Part shown: positions 5,330 through 13,523 of the stretch, one piece after another
How positions within the stretch are numbered: position 1 is the stretch's first letter
Layout of the letters: each line of letters begins with the position of its first letter
Assembly: GCA_002371375.1 (NCBI GenBank)
Contig: DFIB01000212.1
Coordinates: 1 to 13,523 of the forward strand
DNA from: Mageeibacillus sp. UBA3708
GTDB taxonomy: Bacteria; Bacillota; Clostridia; Saccharofermentanales; Saccharofermentanaceae
Direction of reading: 5' to 3'
Length of the DNA: 13,523 nucleotides
The notes under the pieces: model-generated
Databases searched by the model: none
What the model was told of the DNA's origin: nothing
Seen by the model: the letters and a program-made list of their open reading frames with translations, nothing else
Program-made: the position numbers and the translations under genes

Positions 5330-7498
5330 ATGAGACACAAGATAATAGTTATACTTTCTTTTATGTTTGCAATATGCCTTTGCGGATGTAATAAACAGAA
5401 TACAAGTCAAACATATACTCCGGAAGCAGCAGGAAATGCTGATGCCGCAACTGCATATTACAGCTCATTTTCTGTTACGACGGAAGCAGACAGCATGAAT
5501 GATGCCGTTGATATGGGAGATAAGATCTGTATCATTTGCAGTATGAAGGGGAAGGACGAGTCAGAACACATCTACCGCATGGTAACGGTGGACAAGGAGA
5601 AGAAGGAGATATTATCCACAAAAGATATTACACTTGCTCACAGCTCAAACTTCTTCTGCTCTCTACCGGAAGACAAACTGGTATTAGCCTATCCGGGTGG
5701 TTTTTATATAGCAGATCCGGTATCAGGAGAGATTATTACCGAGGAGTCAATAGCAGGTGTTCTGTCGGATGATGAGTCTCTGGTAGCTTCCTCCGGTGAC
5801 GGATTTTTCTATGTCACACCTTCAATGATCTACCGTGTATCTTCCCAAGGTAAGATAGAAGACTCGATGGAGCTTGCCTTAGAAGGTCAGCTGATCTGGA
5901 ATAACACCTGCTTCAATCAGAATGGTCATTATTATTTGGCAACATTTGACGGAAGCTCACGGGTTTATTACTACGAGATCGATTTTGAATTGCACACCGT
6001 ATCACGTATAACAGATACAGATGCAATGGGGAAAGTACCATATAACGTGTTTGAATACGGAAGATACGGATATGACGATACTGATGGCGTGATTTATGAG
6101 ATGGACGTAGCCGGAGCAAGCCCCGTAGTCTGTGCCTACAGGAACAATATGATCGTCAAACCTTCAACGGGTATGCCGCATAATCTGATAATACTCAATA
6201 AGGATTGCTTTGTTCAGGCATATTCATATAGTGGAACAAAGATGCATGAGATAGTAATAATAACCCGGGACGATACGCTAAATCTGTCAGGCAGGGAGAA
6301 GATCAGCGTTGCAGGTGATTATGTAACAAACGACAACAGCCTTGCAGTGGCGGCATATAACTACAATATGTCGCAGGATAAGTTCTATGTCACGATCGAC
6401 AGCTGGGGCGATGAATACAGATGGAATTCATCAAAGGATGCCGAGCAAAGAAATCTCAAACTGATCAAGGATATGCAGAGAGGAAATGCCCCTGACATCC
6501 TCTACGGATATTCGCTGGACTTCAACAGTCTTGGCAGGATGGGTGTCGTTCTTGACATGATGCCTTATATCAAAAACAGCAAAGTAATAACAAGGGATAA
6601 TCTTAATGACCGCTTATTTGACCTCATGACAAAGGACGGACATTGTTACCAGCTTTTTAACGGATATGCCTTCAACGGGTTCTGCGGCAGTAAGATAAGC
6701 GGTGTTAACGGGATGGACTTCTATTCGAATGCCGCCAACAAAGATAATCTCAATGGTGTATATAATGCCGTCGATCTCCTGAACTTCATGGTGGGATATC
6801 CGCTGGAACAGCTTGGATCGGGTGGAGACTTCATAAGTGAGGAAGAGGTCGCATCAGCCATAGATCTGTCAGTATCTCTCGGCTATCCGCCTGACTCGCA
6901 GACAGAAAATGTCATGATAGTAGACCACAACGGGAGCATTAATTACGGAACATACGGAAGCATCCCGGATCTTGTCAGTGCATCAGATAAGGGTTCATTT
7001 GAATTCTACGGCTTCCCCACTTACGGGAGCAATTCGTATTGTGTTGAGCCTATGGGGCTTGCGGCAATATCATCAGGGAGCAAGAATCCCGAAGCGTGCT
7101 TCGAATTCCTGGAGTATATGTATTCAAGGGATTCCCAGAGAGCGGTGCTGTCCAATAATTTCTTCCCAATGAACGATGAGGTGTTCGATGAGTATAGAAA
7201 TGCATTGAGCAAGCCGGACAGTATCCCGAAGGATGATTATCTCATGATCCTTCTGGCATCCGAGCTTATGGAACTTAGAGGTGATGAGGCAGTGTATAAG
7301 GAGATACCTGCTGAGTTCTTCAATGACTTTGACAGGGCAGTCAATTCCGTGAACAAAGTGATGTATGTTGACTTTGCCATCTACAATATACTGACAGACG
7401 AATTGAATTCATACTATCAGCAGGGGAAGAACAGCAAGGAGATCGCAACGTCGTTGAGATCAAGACTAATGCTGTATCTGAGTGAGAACAGCATATAA
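5330..7498 (+). CDS. Lipoprotein with N-terminal beta-rich domain and C-terminal solute-binding-like domain
   Basis: 722 residues, far longer than the usual 400-450 of family 1 solute-binding proteins. The signal ends in LCGC, with C20 as lipid anchor. Residues about 45-335 contain many short strand-like repeats (YIADPVSGEI, YRVSSQGKI, YYEIDFELHTVSRI) that suggest a beta-propeller-like fold. From about 338 the sequence resembles an ABC-importer binding protein: AAYNYNMSQDKFYVTI at its start, then the typical RGNAPDIL (384-391) and a late block with PMGLAAISSGSKNPEACFEF (574-593) and FFPMNDEVF. No permease or ATPase gene is adjacent, so it may serve a distant transporter or act as a ligand sensor. 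It starts 1 base after the upstream stop; a weak ACGGGA just upstream suggests translational coupling. The gene looks intact. The domain call is moderately sure; the ligand is unknown. Confidence 0.85.
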   Translation: MRHKIIVILSFMFAICLCGCNKQNTSQTYTPEAAGNADAATAYYSSFSVTTEADSMNDAVDMGDKICIICSMKGKDESEHIYRMVTVDKEKKEILSTKDITLAHSSNFFCSLPEDKLVLAYPGGFYIADPVSGEIITEESIAGVLSDDESLVASSGDGFFYVTPSMIYRVSSQGKIEDSMELALEGQLIWNNTCFNQNGHYYLATFDGSSRVYYYEIDFELHTVSRITDTDAMGKVPYNVFEYGRYGYDDTDGVIYEMDVAGASPVVCAYRNNMIVKPSTGMPHNLIILNKDCFVQAYSYSGTKMHEIVIITRDDTLNLSGREKISVAGDYVTNDNSLAVAAYNYNMSQDKFYVTIDSWGDEYRWNSSKDAEQRNLKLIKDMQRGNAPDILYGYSLDFNSLGRMGVVLDMMPYIKNSKVITRDNLNDRLFDLMTKDGHCYQLFNGYAFNGFCGSKISGVNGMDFYSNAANKDNLNGVYNAVDLLNFMVGYPLEQLGSGGDFISEEEVASAIDLSVSLGYPPDSQTENVMIVDHNGSINYGTYGSIPDLVSASDKGSFEFYGFPTYGSNSYCVEPMGLAAISSGSKNPEACFEFLEYMYSRDSQRAVLSNNFFPMNDEVFDEYRNALSKPDSIPKDDYLMILLASELMELRGDEAVYKEIPAEFFNDFDRAVNSVNKVMYVDFAIYNILTDELNSYYQQGKNSKEIATSLRSRLMLYLSENSI

Positions 7499-7503
7499 GG
7501 GTG

Positions 7504-7526
7504 AGGATCTGATTGCATCAGATCCT
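7504..7526. terminator. Hairpin between converging operons
   Basis: A perfect 10-bp stem, 7504-7513 (AGGATCTGAT) with 7517-7526 (ATCAGATCCT) and a 3-base loop, sits in the 46-base gap between the lipoprotein gene (+) and the transketolase gene (-). No T-run follows on either strand, so it is at best a weak bidirectional terminator, but its position is where one is expected. Confidence 0.5.
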
Positions 7527-7544
7527 GGCCTGGCCCTGATTACC

Positions 7545-8492
7545 TCAGCTCTTCTTCTGAATCGCTGCCCTCGCACTGCCGGCCACATCCTGCGCAGTCA
7601 GCTTATAGTACTCAAGGACTTCAGAAGCTTTGCCGCTCCTGCCGAAAGTATCGTTGACTCCGTGCCTTATTACAGGTACCGGATATTCACTGCTCAGAAG
7701 CTCTGCAACAGCACCTCCGAGGCCGCCGATAACATTATGTTCTTCGACTGTTACGATGCATCCTGTATCGCGGGCTGCCCTGATTATCAGTTCATTATCA
7801 AGAGGCTTTATCGTGTGAATATCGATTACCTGCGCACTGATCCCCTCAGAAGCGAGTATATCAGAGGCCCCCAGTGCCAGCTGAACTCCGAGACCGGTTG
7901 CTGCGATCGTCACGTCACTTCCGTCGCGGAGGACAACACCCTTGCCGAGTTTAAATTCATAACCGTCTCTTCCGCCTGTCACGACCTCGACCGGGGAACG
8001 CCCCAATCTCAGGTAAGCGGGCCCGTCGTAATTGAGAAGAGCCTCAACAGCGAGACGCATCTCATTGGCATCGCATGGGTTGACTACTGTCATACCCGGG
8101 ATGCTCCTCATCAGTGCGAGATCTTCTATCATCTGGTGTGTAGCGCCGTCCTCACCTACTGATACGCCGCCGTGTGAACCTACTACGACTACGTTCAGAT
8201 GAGGATATGCGATAGAGTTCCTGACCTGTTCGTATGCTCTGCCTGCTGCAAAGACCGCAAATGTATTCGTAAACGGCTTCAGTCCGCATGATGCCATGCC
8301 TGCCGCGATCGCCGTCATGTTAGCTTCTGCTATGCCGCAATTGAAGAATCTGTCAGGGTATGCTGCTGCAAAGCTCTTGGTCATGGTGGCTGCTGACAGA
8401 TCCGCATCGAGCACGACCAGCTGAGGATACTTCGCAGCCAATTCGCACAACGCTTCACCGTATGCCGCACGTGTTGCTTTCTTGTCGCTCAT
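7545..8492 (-). CDS. tkt: Transketolase, C-terminal half (split subunit)
   Basis: 315 residues, the usual size of the separate C-terminal subunit. It holds the pyrimidine-binding domain and the C-terminal domain. The glutamate that activates thiamine diphosphate is E56 in NCGIAEANM. Other family marks are THQMIEDLALMRSIPGMTVV, YLRLGRSPV and the C-terminal VVTVEEH-like block (CIVTVEEHNVIGGLGGAV). With the upstream subunit it transfers two-carbon units between pentose phosphate sugars. A GGAGGG site lies inside the end of the N-half gene, and the start is only 4 bases after that gene's stop, which supports equal production of the two subunits. It is the last gene of the arabinose operon. A 1-deoxyxylulose 5-phosphate synthase C-half is the main alternative but is less likely given the split layout and pathway context. 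Confidence 0.93.
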   Translation of the reverse strand: MSDKKATRAAYGEALCELAAKYPQLVVLDADLSAATMTKSFAAAYPDRFFNCGIAEANMTAIAAGMASCGLKPFTNTFAVFAAGRAYEQVRNSIAYPHLNVVVVGSHGGVSVGEDGATHQMIEDLALMRSIPGMTVVNPCDANEMRLAVEALLNYDGPAYLRLGRSPVEVVTGGRDGYEFKLGKGVVLRDGSDVTIAATGLGVQLALGASDILASEGISAQVIDIHTIKPLDNELIIRAARDTGCIVTVEEHNVIGGLGGAVAELLSSEYPVPVIRHGVNDTFGRSGKASEVLEYYKLTAQDVAGSARAAIQKKS

Positions 8493-8496
8493 ATCA

Positions 8497-9330
8497 TCAA
8501 CCCTCCAGTTCAGCCAGATGCGCTCTCAATTCGCTGACTGCAGTCTCGTACTGCGAATCATCGGGAGCCTTGCCGTGCCAGCCCGCATTATTCTCCATGA
8601 AGCTGACCCCGCGCCCTTTTACGGTATGCAAGAGAATAACGGAGGGCTTGTCAGTGCAGGCGCGCGCCGCTGCCAATGCCTCATCAAGTGAATCAAAATC
8701 ATGCCCTTCCGCCTTGATAACATTCCACCCGAAAGCCTCAAACTTCGCATCGAGCGGCGACGTCGGCATGACATCATCCGTCCTGCCGTCGATCTGCAGA
8801 CCGTTGACGTCAACGAATGCGCAGAGGTTATTAAGCTTCCACTTGGCCGCAGCCATGACGGCCTCCCATACCTGGCCTTCCTCGACCTCGCCGTCACCGA
8901 GCATTGCATATGTGCGGTAATCCCTGTTCTGTACGCGGGCTGCGAGAGCCATGCCGACGGCAGTGCTTATCCCCTGCCCCAGCGATCCGGTGGACATGTC
9001 GACGCCTCTTACATGGCGCATGTCCGGATGACCTGACATATGTGCTTTGATCGAACGGAAAAGCTTGATGTCCTCAACGGGGAAGAACCCGCGGAGCGCG
9101 AGGACAGAATAAAGCGCCGGAGAACAATGACCTTTGGACAGCACAAAGCGGTCCCTGTCAGGGTCGTCATACTTCTCGGGCGATACGTTCATCTCATCGA
9201 AATAAAGCTTCACCAGCGCATCCGTACACGACAAAGATCCGCCCGGATGACCTGACTTGGCCGTGTGCACGGCTTCAAGTATCAGCAGCCTGGCCTTAAC
9301 GGCCGTCACTTCAAGATCATGTTTGTTCAT
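8497..9330 (-). CDS. tkt: Transketolase, N-terminal half (split subunit)
   Basis: 277 residues carrying the thiamine diphosphate pyrophosphate-binding domain. Visible motifs are KSGHPGGSLS with H28, KGHCSPALY with H68, DMSTGSLGQGIS, the cofactor motif GDGEVEEGQVWEA (from 145) closing with NG at 176-177, and KGRGVSFMENNAGWHGKAP. I chose the ATG at 9330 (MNKHDLEV): homologues start about here and it follows the araD stop by 4 bases with an AGGGGTG site. An open frame continues upstream to 9438 but only overlaps araD. The xylulose 5-phosphate made by AraD is a direct substrate of transketolase, so its place right after araD makes metabolic sense. Confidence 0.93.
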   Translation of the reverse strand: MNKHDLEVTAVKARLLILEAVHTAKSGHPGGSLSCTDALVKLYFDEMNVSPEKYDDPDRDRFVLSKGHCSPALYSVLALRGFFPVEDIKLFRSIKAHMSGHPDMRHVRGVDMSTGSLGQGISTAVGMALAARVQNRDYRTYAMLGDGEVEEGQVWEAVMAAAKWKLNNLCAFVDVNGLQIDGRTDDVMPTSPLDAKFEAFGWNVIKAEGHDFDSLDEALAAARACTDKPSVILLHTVKGRGVSFMENNAGWHGKAPDDSQYETAVSELRAHLAELEG

Positions 9331-9334
9331 AAGG

Positions 9335-10024
9335 TCACCCCTGTCCGTAATAGGCGTTTGCTCCGTGCTTACGTAGATAGTGCTTATCAAGCAGTGTCTG
9401 CTGCATATCCCTGTGACCGGGATTGAGCATGAGCGCATGATAATCCATAAATGCGACTTCTTCCATTACAACGGCATTGTGAACGGCATTCATGGGATCC
9501 GTTCCCCACACGAACGGGCCGTGGGAATACACGAGCACACCGGGTATGGCATCAGGATCCTTATCCTTGAATGTCTCGACGATCACATTGCCCGTCTCTT
9601 TCTCGTACTCACCGCGTATCTCTTCGTCAGTCATGGGGCGCGTGCACGGGATATCACCGTAGAAATAATCACCCTGTGTCGTTCCCATCGCAGGTATTGC
9701 CATGCCGGCCTGGGCAAAGCTCGTTGCCCAGCGGGAATGAGTATGTACGACACCGCCGATATTCGGGAATGCCTTATACAAAGCCACATGTGTTGCCGTG
9801 TCACTTGACGGCTTCCACTTGCCTTCCACCGTCTTGCCTTCAAGATCGACAACGACCATATCTTCTTCTGTCATACTGTCATATTCCACGCCGGACGGCT
9901 TGATGACGACCAGTCCGGAAGTGCGGTCGATACCGCTTACGTTGCCCCATGTAAATGTGATAAGTCCATACTCCGGCAGGAGCAGATTGGCATCAAGGAC
10001 CGTCTTCTTCAGATCTTCAAGCAT
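9335..10024 (-). CDS. araD: L-ribulose-5-phosphate 4-epimerase
   Basis: 229 residues, matching the 231 of E. coli AraD. It converts L-ribulose 5-phosphate to D-xylulose 5-phosphate in the cytoplasm using a zinc ion. The metal ligands of the class II aldolase/epimerase family are visible: D75 in PSSDTATH, H94 and H96 in [10 protein letters not shown]168 in [11 protein letters not shown]119 in TTQGDYFYG matches the catalytic aspartate (E. coli D120), and the C-terminal AYYGQG supplies the catalytic tyrosine (Y229 in E. coli). Other typical blocks are TWGNVSGID and [11 protein letters not shown]. The start codon shares one base with the upstream kinase stop (TAATG), showing tight coupling. Fuculose phosphate aldolase is a relative, but length, motifs and neighbours favour AraD. 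Confidence 0.96.
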   Translation of the reverse strand: MLEDLKKTVLDANLLLPEYGLITFTWGNVSGIDRTSGLVVIKPSGVEYDSMTEEDMVVVDLEGKTVEGKWKPSSDTATHVALYKAFPNIGGVVHTHSRWATSFAQAGMAIPAMGTTQGDYFYGDIPCTRPMTDEEIRGEYEKETGNVIVETFKDKDPDAIPGVLVYSHGPFVWGTDPMNAVHNAVVMEEVAFMDYHALMLNPGHRDMQQTLLDKHYLRKHGANAYYGQG

Positions 10025-11577
10025 TACAATACCTCCGTTGCAGTCTTCTCAACAGGCAAGGCTTTGACATATGATGACAGGAACTCTGCAAACCCTTCAA
10101 CATCCTTAGCCTCAGCCATGATAGTCACGCTCTTCGCACCTGCGAACACCTTGCCGTCAAGATAATCAGGCAGCGATTCGCCTTCATCGTGCCGGATCAT
10201 ATATGCCGCCAGAAGGGCCATTCCGTATGGGCCGCCCTCTCCTGCCGTCTCCATAACGGAGACAGGAGCATTAACAGCAGCACTCAGTATGCGCTGGCCG
10301 ACCTCCGGCGTCTTGAAGAATCCTCCGTGACCATACAGCTTATCTATAGTAACACATTCTTCTCTCTGAAGTATATCCATTCCGATCTTAAGTGTGGCAA
10401 GAGCGGAGTATAGATGAGTCCTCATAAAATTGGCGAGGCTGAACTTGCTGTTCTGCATCCTGGCGAACACGGGACGCCCTTCATCCAGATCCGTTACCCC
10501 CTCACCGGAGAAATAATTATAAGACATCAGACCGCCGCAGTCGGGATCACCGTCAACAGCCGCCTTGAACAGCTTGGTGAACAGCTCTCCCTTATTTACT
10601 TCCAGACCCATCAATGAAGCAAACTCACCAAAAAGACTTACCCATGCATTTATATCCGACGTACAGTTATTGCAGTGTACCATCGCGACGGGCGCGCCGT
10701 CAGGAGTCGTTACCATGTCGATCTCCCTGTGAACACCGAGGTCGTGATCGACTACGATCATTGCAAAATCTGATGTTCCCGCACTGACATTACCTGTTCT
10801 GACGCGAACGGAATTAGTGGCAACCATACCGGTACCTGCGTCGCCTTCACAGGGTGCTACGGGAATGCCTTCCTTGAGGTCACCCGACGGATCGAGGAAT
10901 GCGGCGCCTGCCTCCGTGAGTGTTCCTGCAAGATCACCTGCGGACACGACCTGCGGCAGTATAGATCTCAGGTTCATGCCCGTAAGAGCATTGAACTTCT
11001 GTACCATCTCTTCATTATAGTCGCATACTTCACTGTCGATCGGGAACATACCTGAAGCCTCGCCTACTCCCATTACCTTCATGCCTGTCAGCCGCCAGTG
11101 AATATAGCCTGCAAGCGTCGTCAGGAACGCGATATCACCTACGTGATCCTCTTTGTTCAGGACCGCCTGATACAGGTGCGCGATGCTCCACCTCTGGGGA
11201 ATGTTAAATCCGAATTCGTTTGTCAGCTTCTCCGCTGCTTCGCCGGTGATAGTATTGCGCCATGTGCGGAATTCGGCGAGCTGCTTCCCGTCTTTGTCGA
11301 ATGGCAGATAACCGTGCATCATTGCCGATACGCCGATCGCACCTACCGTATCCAGCTTAACACCGAATCTGTCCTGAACATCCTTCTTCAGGTTCGCAAA
11401 GCATGTCTTGATGCCTTCATGGATCTTGTCCATGGAATAAGTCCATATACCGTTAACAAGCTGATTCTCCCACTCGTAATCGCCTGAAGCCACAGGCAGA
11501 TGATCCTTATCGATCAGGACCGCTTTGATACGCGTCGATCCTAATTCTATTCCGAGGGCAGTTGTCTTGAGATCCAT
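10024..11577 (-). CDS. araB: FGGY sugar kinase, probable L-ribulokinase
   Basis: 517 residues from the ATG at 11577, which has AGGAGG (11590-11585) 7 bases ahead; an upstream in-frame GTG at 11598 would overlap araA and lacks that site. Two-lobed FGGY kinase: phosphate-binding start [15 protein letters not shown] (9-23), catalytic aspartate D246 in [19 protein letters not shown] (262-271), and the C-terminal nucleotide-binding blocks [14 protein letters not shown] (from 415) and [17 protein letters not shown] (from 443). It would phosphorylate L-ribulose at C5. Family members like this are often labelled xylulokinase or just FGGY kinase by similarity; they differ from the classical roughly 560-residue AraB. 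The substrate is therefore inferred from its place between araA and araD, where L-ribulose must be phosphorylated for the pathway to work. Confidence 0.88.
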   Translation of the reverse strand: MDLKTTALGIELGSTRIKAVLIDKDHLPVASGDYEWENQLVNGIWTYSMDKIHEGIKTCFANLKKDVQDRFGVKLDTVGAIGVSAMMHGYLPFDKDGKQLAEFRTWRNTITGEAAEKLTNEFGFNIPQRWSIAHLYQAVLNKEDHVGDIAFLTTLAGYIHWRLTGMKVMGVGEASGMFPIDSEVCDYNEEMVQKFNALTGMNLRSILPQVVSAGDLAGTLTEAGAAFLDPSGDLKEGIPVAPCEGDAGTGMVATNSVRVRTGNVSAGTSDFAMIVVDHDLGVHREIDMVTTPDGAPVAMVHCNNCTSDINAWVSLFGEFASLMGLEVNKGELFTKLFKAAVDGDPDCGGLMSYNYFSGEGVTDLDEGRPVFARMQNSKFSLANFMRTHLYSALATLKIGMDILQREECVTIDKLYGHGGFFKTPEVGQRILSAAVNAPVSVMETAGEGGPYGMALLAAYMIRHDEGESLPDYLDGKVFAGAKSVTIMAEAKDVEGFAEFLSSYVKALPVEKTATEVL

Positions 11578-11594
11578 ATTGTATCCTCCTTCGA

Positions 11595-13058
11595 TCACTT
11601 AAGCTTCCATGCGATGTCCTTGATGAAGAGCTCATCCTCGAGCTTTGCCGGAGTCGTCTCTTTCGATATGTGCACGAATTCTATATCCATCATATTTGCC
11701 CAGTCACGCATCATGTCTGCACTGACATCGTAGGACAGAACCGTATGATGCGCTCCCCCTGCAGTGATCCAGCACTCAACGCCTGTGAGGAGGTCAGGCA
11801 TTGCGCGCCACATCACTCTTGCTACAGGGAGATTCGGCATCGGCATAATAGGTTTGACACATTCGATATCCTGAACGATAAGGCGCAGCCTTCCGCCCAT
11901 GTCTATGAGAGACGTCACGATTCCTTCCCCTGCCTTCCCTTCGAAAACAAGTCTTGCAGGGTCCTTCTCGTTCATCCCTATACCGAGATGATGCGTCTCG
12001 ATCCTCGGCTTGTCAGCCGCAAGTGAAGGACATACCTCGAGCATGTGGGCACCGAGTGAATATTCCTGTCCTTCAACGAGATGATATGTATAGTCCTCCA
12101 TGAAAGCGGAGGCTCCGTTACCGTTCTCTCCCATCGCTTTCATGATCGCCGTGAGAGCACTTACCTTCCAGTCACCTTCACCGCCATAACCGTATCCCAG
12201 CGCCATCAGATGCTGTGATGCAAGACCCGGGAGCTGCTCCATTCCGTAGAGATCCTGGAAAGTATTTGAGAATGCTTTACATCCTTCACGGTCCATCATC
12301 TTCCTGATAGCAATCTCTTCCCTGGCCTGATAGCGTATAGCCGCGGTGTTGTCCGTTGCAATATCATAGGAAGCTTCGTATTCCGCCATGAGGGCATCGA
12401 TCTCTTCCTCAGTCACCTTGCCCATCTCCCTGACGAGATCGCCGACGGCCCATGTGTTGACCTGCCAGCCGAGCTTGATCTGAGCCTCGACCTTATCGCC
12501 TTCGGTAACTGCCACTTCGCGCATGTTATCGCCGAATCTCATGACCTTCATGTCCTTTGACACGGCAACGCCTACGGCCGACTTCATCCAGTCGCCGAGC
12601 CTCTTGTGAACTCTGTTATCAGTCCAGTGACCTGCAATGATCTTACGGGGCTTTCTGAGCCTTGCGCCGATGAATCCGTGCTCACGGTCGCCGTGGGCCG
12701 CCTGATTGAGATTCATAAAATCCATGTCGATCTCATCGTTGGGGATCTCCACGTTATACTGCGTTGCAAAATGGCACCAGGGCTTTGCAAGATCGCGGAG
12801 TCCGTCTATCCACATCTTGCTTGGGCTGAACGTGTGACACCATGTGATGATGCCGGCACACTCCATTCTGTAATTTGCCTCACGGACCGTCTCCGTGATC
12901 TCCTTGTTTGTCTTGGCAGTAACCTTATATACAACAGGATAAGGAAGAACTTCAGTGAGCTTAGAAGCTATCTCTGCAGCACGCTTATCGACTGTCTCGA
13001 GCACTTCATTGCCATAGAGAAACTGACTTCCTACTACAAACCAAAATTCGTATTTCAT
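11595..13058 (-). CDS. araA: L-arabinose isomerase
   Basis: 487 residues, close to the 500 of E. coli AraA. It interconverts L-arabinose and L-ribulose using manganese. All four metal ligands align at a constant offset of 12 from E. coli: E294 in [11 protein letters not shown]321 in FMEDYTYH, H338 in GAHMLEVCP and H438 in [10 protein letters not shown]. The N-terminal [12 protein letters not shown] and the [10 protein letters not shown] block are also typical. The start has GGAGGT (13070-13065) 6 bases ahead. The kinase gene begins 17 bases after its stop. The gap to the upstream permease gene is only 22 bases, so both belong to the same transcript. Identification is secure. Confidence 0.98.
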   Translation of the reverse strand: MKYEFWFVVGSQFLYGNEVLETVDKRAAEIASKLTEVLPYPVVYKVTAKTNKEITETVREANYRMECAGIITWCHTFSPSKMWIDGLRDLAKPWCHFATQYNVEIPNDEIDMDFMNLNQAAHGDREHGFIGARLRKPRKIIAGHWTDNRVHKRLGDWMKSAVGVAVSKDMKVMRFGDNMREVAVTEGDKVEAQIKLGWQVNTWAVGDLVREMGKVTEEEIDALMAEYEASYDIATDNTAAIRYQAREEIAIRKMMDREGCKAFSNTFQDLYGMEQLPGLASQHLMALGYGYGGEGDWKVSALTAIMKAMGENGNGASAFMEDYTYHLVEGQEYSLGAHMLEVCPSLAADKPRIETHHLGIGMNEKDPARLVFEGKAGEGIVTSLIDMGGRLRLIVQDIECVKPIMPMPNLPVARVMWRAMPDLLTGVECWITAGGAHHTVLSYDVSADMMRDWANMMDIEFVHISKETTPAKLEDELFIKDIAWKLK

Positions 13059-13080
13059 TTATAGACCTCCGTAGAGTTTA

Positions 13081-13523
13081 TTATTTCTTAGCCTTGTTCT
13101 TACGTGAAAGGATGATACTCTGTACCAGCAGGAAGATGCAGAGCATTGCTGCAACAGTGATGTTGGTCCACCATGCCTCATCAAGACCGAGCGAAGCAAC
13201 GATGATCTTGATGGTACTCATCGACAGAACACCGAAGAATGTACCTGCGATGTTGCCGACGCCGCCCGTCAGCATCGTGCCGCCGACGATTGAAGATGCG
13301 ATCGCGTTCATTTCGGCGCCTGATGCGTGGGAAGGAGAGCCTGATCCGACGTGCATGAAGAATACATAGCCGCCGATACCTGCAAGGAGTCCGCACATAA
13401 CGTGTGCAATAAACTTGGTGCGCTTTACATTGATGCCGAGCATGTTGGCGCTCTGATTGTTGCCGCCTACAGCATAGAAGCTTCTTCCCGTCTTTGTCCA
13501 TCTCAGGAGAGCGAACAGGAGGA
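13081..13523 (-). CDS. Sugar ABC transporter permease (RbsC/YjfF-type), C-terminal part
   Basis: The frame is open to the window edge; about 147 codons of the C-terminus are visible and the start lies outside. The stretch TKTGRSFYAVGGNNQSANML with GINVKRTKF matches the cytoplasmic loop conserved in permeases of the ribose/galactose class (BPD_transp_2 family: RbsC, AraH, YtfT, YjfF), which contacts the ATPase. It is followed by NAIASSIVGGTMLTGGVGNIAGTFFGV, a typical helix pair, a last hydrophobic segment near the end and a lysine-rich tail (RKNKAKK). Being directly upstream of araA it probably imports L-arabinose or short arabinose-containing sugars, together with an ATPase and a binding protein expected outside the window. 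Among relatives it looks most like YjfF-type proteins; the substrate is inferred from context. Confidence 0.92.
   Translation of the reverse strand, partial: LLFALLRWTKTGRSFYAVGGNNQSANMLGINVKRTKFIAHVMCGLLAGIGGYVFFMHVGSGSPSHASGAEMNAIASSIVGGTMLTGGVGNIAGTFFGVLSMSTIKIIVASLGLDEAWWTNITVAAMLCIFLLVQSIILSRKNKAKK

Noticed and set aside
7482..8162. 226-codon open frame on the plus strand over the transketolase C-half
   Set aside because: Shadow of a clear, conserved enzyme gene on the minus strand.
8360..8920. 186-codon plus-strand frame across the two transketolase genes
   Set aside because: Overlaps two conserved genes; the translation is low-complexity and Ser/Pro/Arg-rich, typical of a shadow frame.
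9331..9438. N-terminal extension of the transketolase N-half
   Set aside because: It overlaps araD, and homologues begin near MNKHDLEV; the start at 9330 has a Shine-Dalgarno-like site.
1..13523. CRISPR arrays, tRNA or rRNA genes, insertion sequences, integrase or attachment sites
   Set aside because: Looked for on both strands; no phased repeats with spacers, no cloverleaf candidates and no transposase or recombinase frames were seen.

Overview
The window looks like a chromosomal segment of a Gram-positive, low-to-moderate GC anaerobe of the class Clostridia. A gut or rumen Lachnospiraceae-like organism is my best guess. The grounds are an agr-type peptide quorum-sensing locus with a clostridial QPK-type AgrD, lipoprotein signal peptides, strong AGGAGG-like ribosome sites, a transketolase split into two genes, and a catabolic L-arabinose operon. 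Species cannot be named from this sequence.

Layout. (1) 1-864, + strand: the 3' end of an ammonium transporter fused to a C-terminal P-II signalling domain, closed by a hairpin terminator at 900-928. (2) 1003-3823, + strand, clearly AT-rich: a complete agr-type system in the order agrA (LytTR response regulator), agrC (membrane GHKL histidine kinase), agrB (membrane peptidase) and agrD (a 40-codon peptide precursor). The start codons of agrC and agrD overlap the stop codons of agrA and agrB. A pair of near-identical direct repeats 22 bp apart lies upstream of agrB and is a candidate AgrA operator. (3) 3992-4408, + strand: a small secreted protein of unknown function just after agrD, separated by a strong hairpin and followed by a terminator at 4453-4496. 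(4) 4561-7498, + strand: two lipoproteins with near-identical signal peptide starts. The first is unrecognised. The second carries a solute-binding-protein-like domain behind a long N-terminal domain, with no permease nearby. (5) 7545-13523, - strand: an L-arabinose operon read from right to left: sugar ABC permease (partial), araA, an AraB-type kinase, araD, transketolase N-half and transketolase C-half. It converges on the lipoprotein genes at a hairpin (7504-7526).

How it fits together. The arabinose operon forms an almost complete route: import, L-arabinose to L-ribulose (AraA), to L-ribulose 5-phosphate (kinase), to D-xylulose 5-phosphate (AraD), then into the pentose phosphate pool by transketolase. 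The agr genes form a full sense-and-respond circuit: AgrB would process AgrD to a small thiolactone peptide, AgrC would sense it, and AgrA would act on the repeats before agrBD. The secreted protein and the lipoproteins are the closest candidates for output genes, but that link is inferred from position only.

No tRNA, rRNA, CRISPR array, insertion sequence or integrase was seen. No gene-free stretch exceeds 300 bases; the longest gaps are 865-1002, 3824-3991 and 4409-4560, and their contents are listed.
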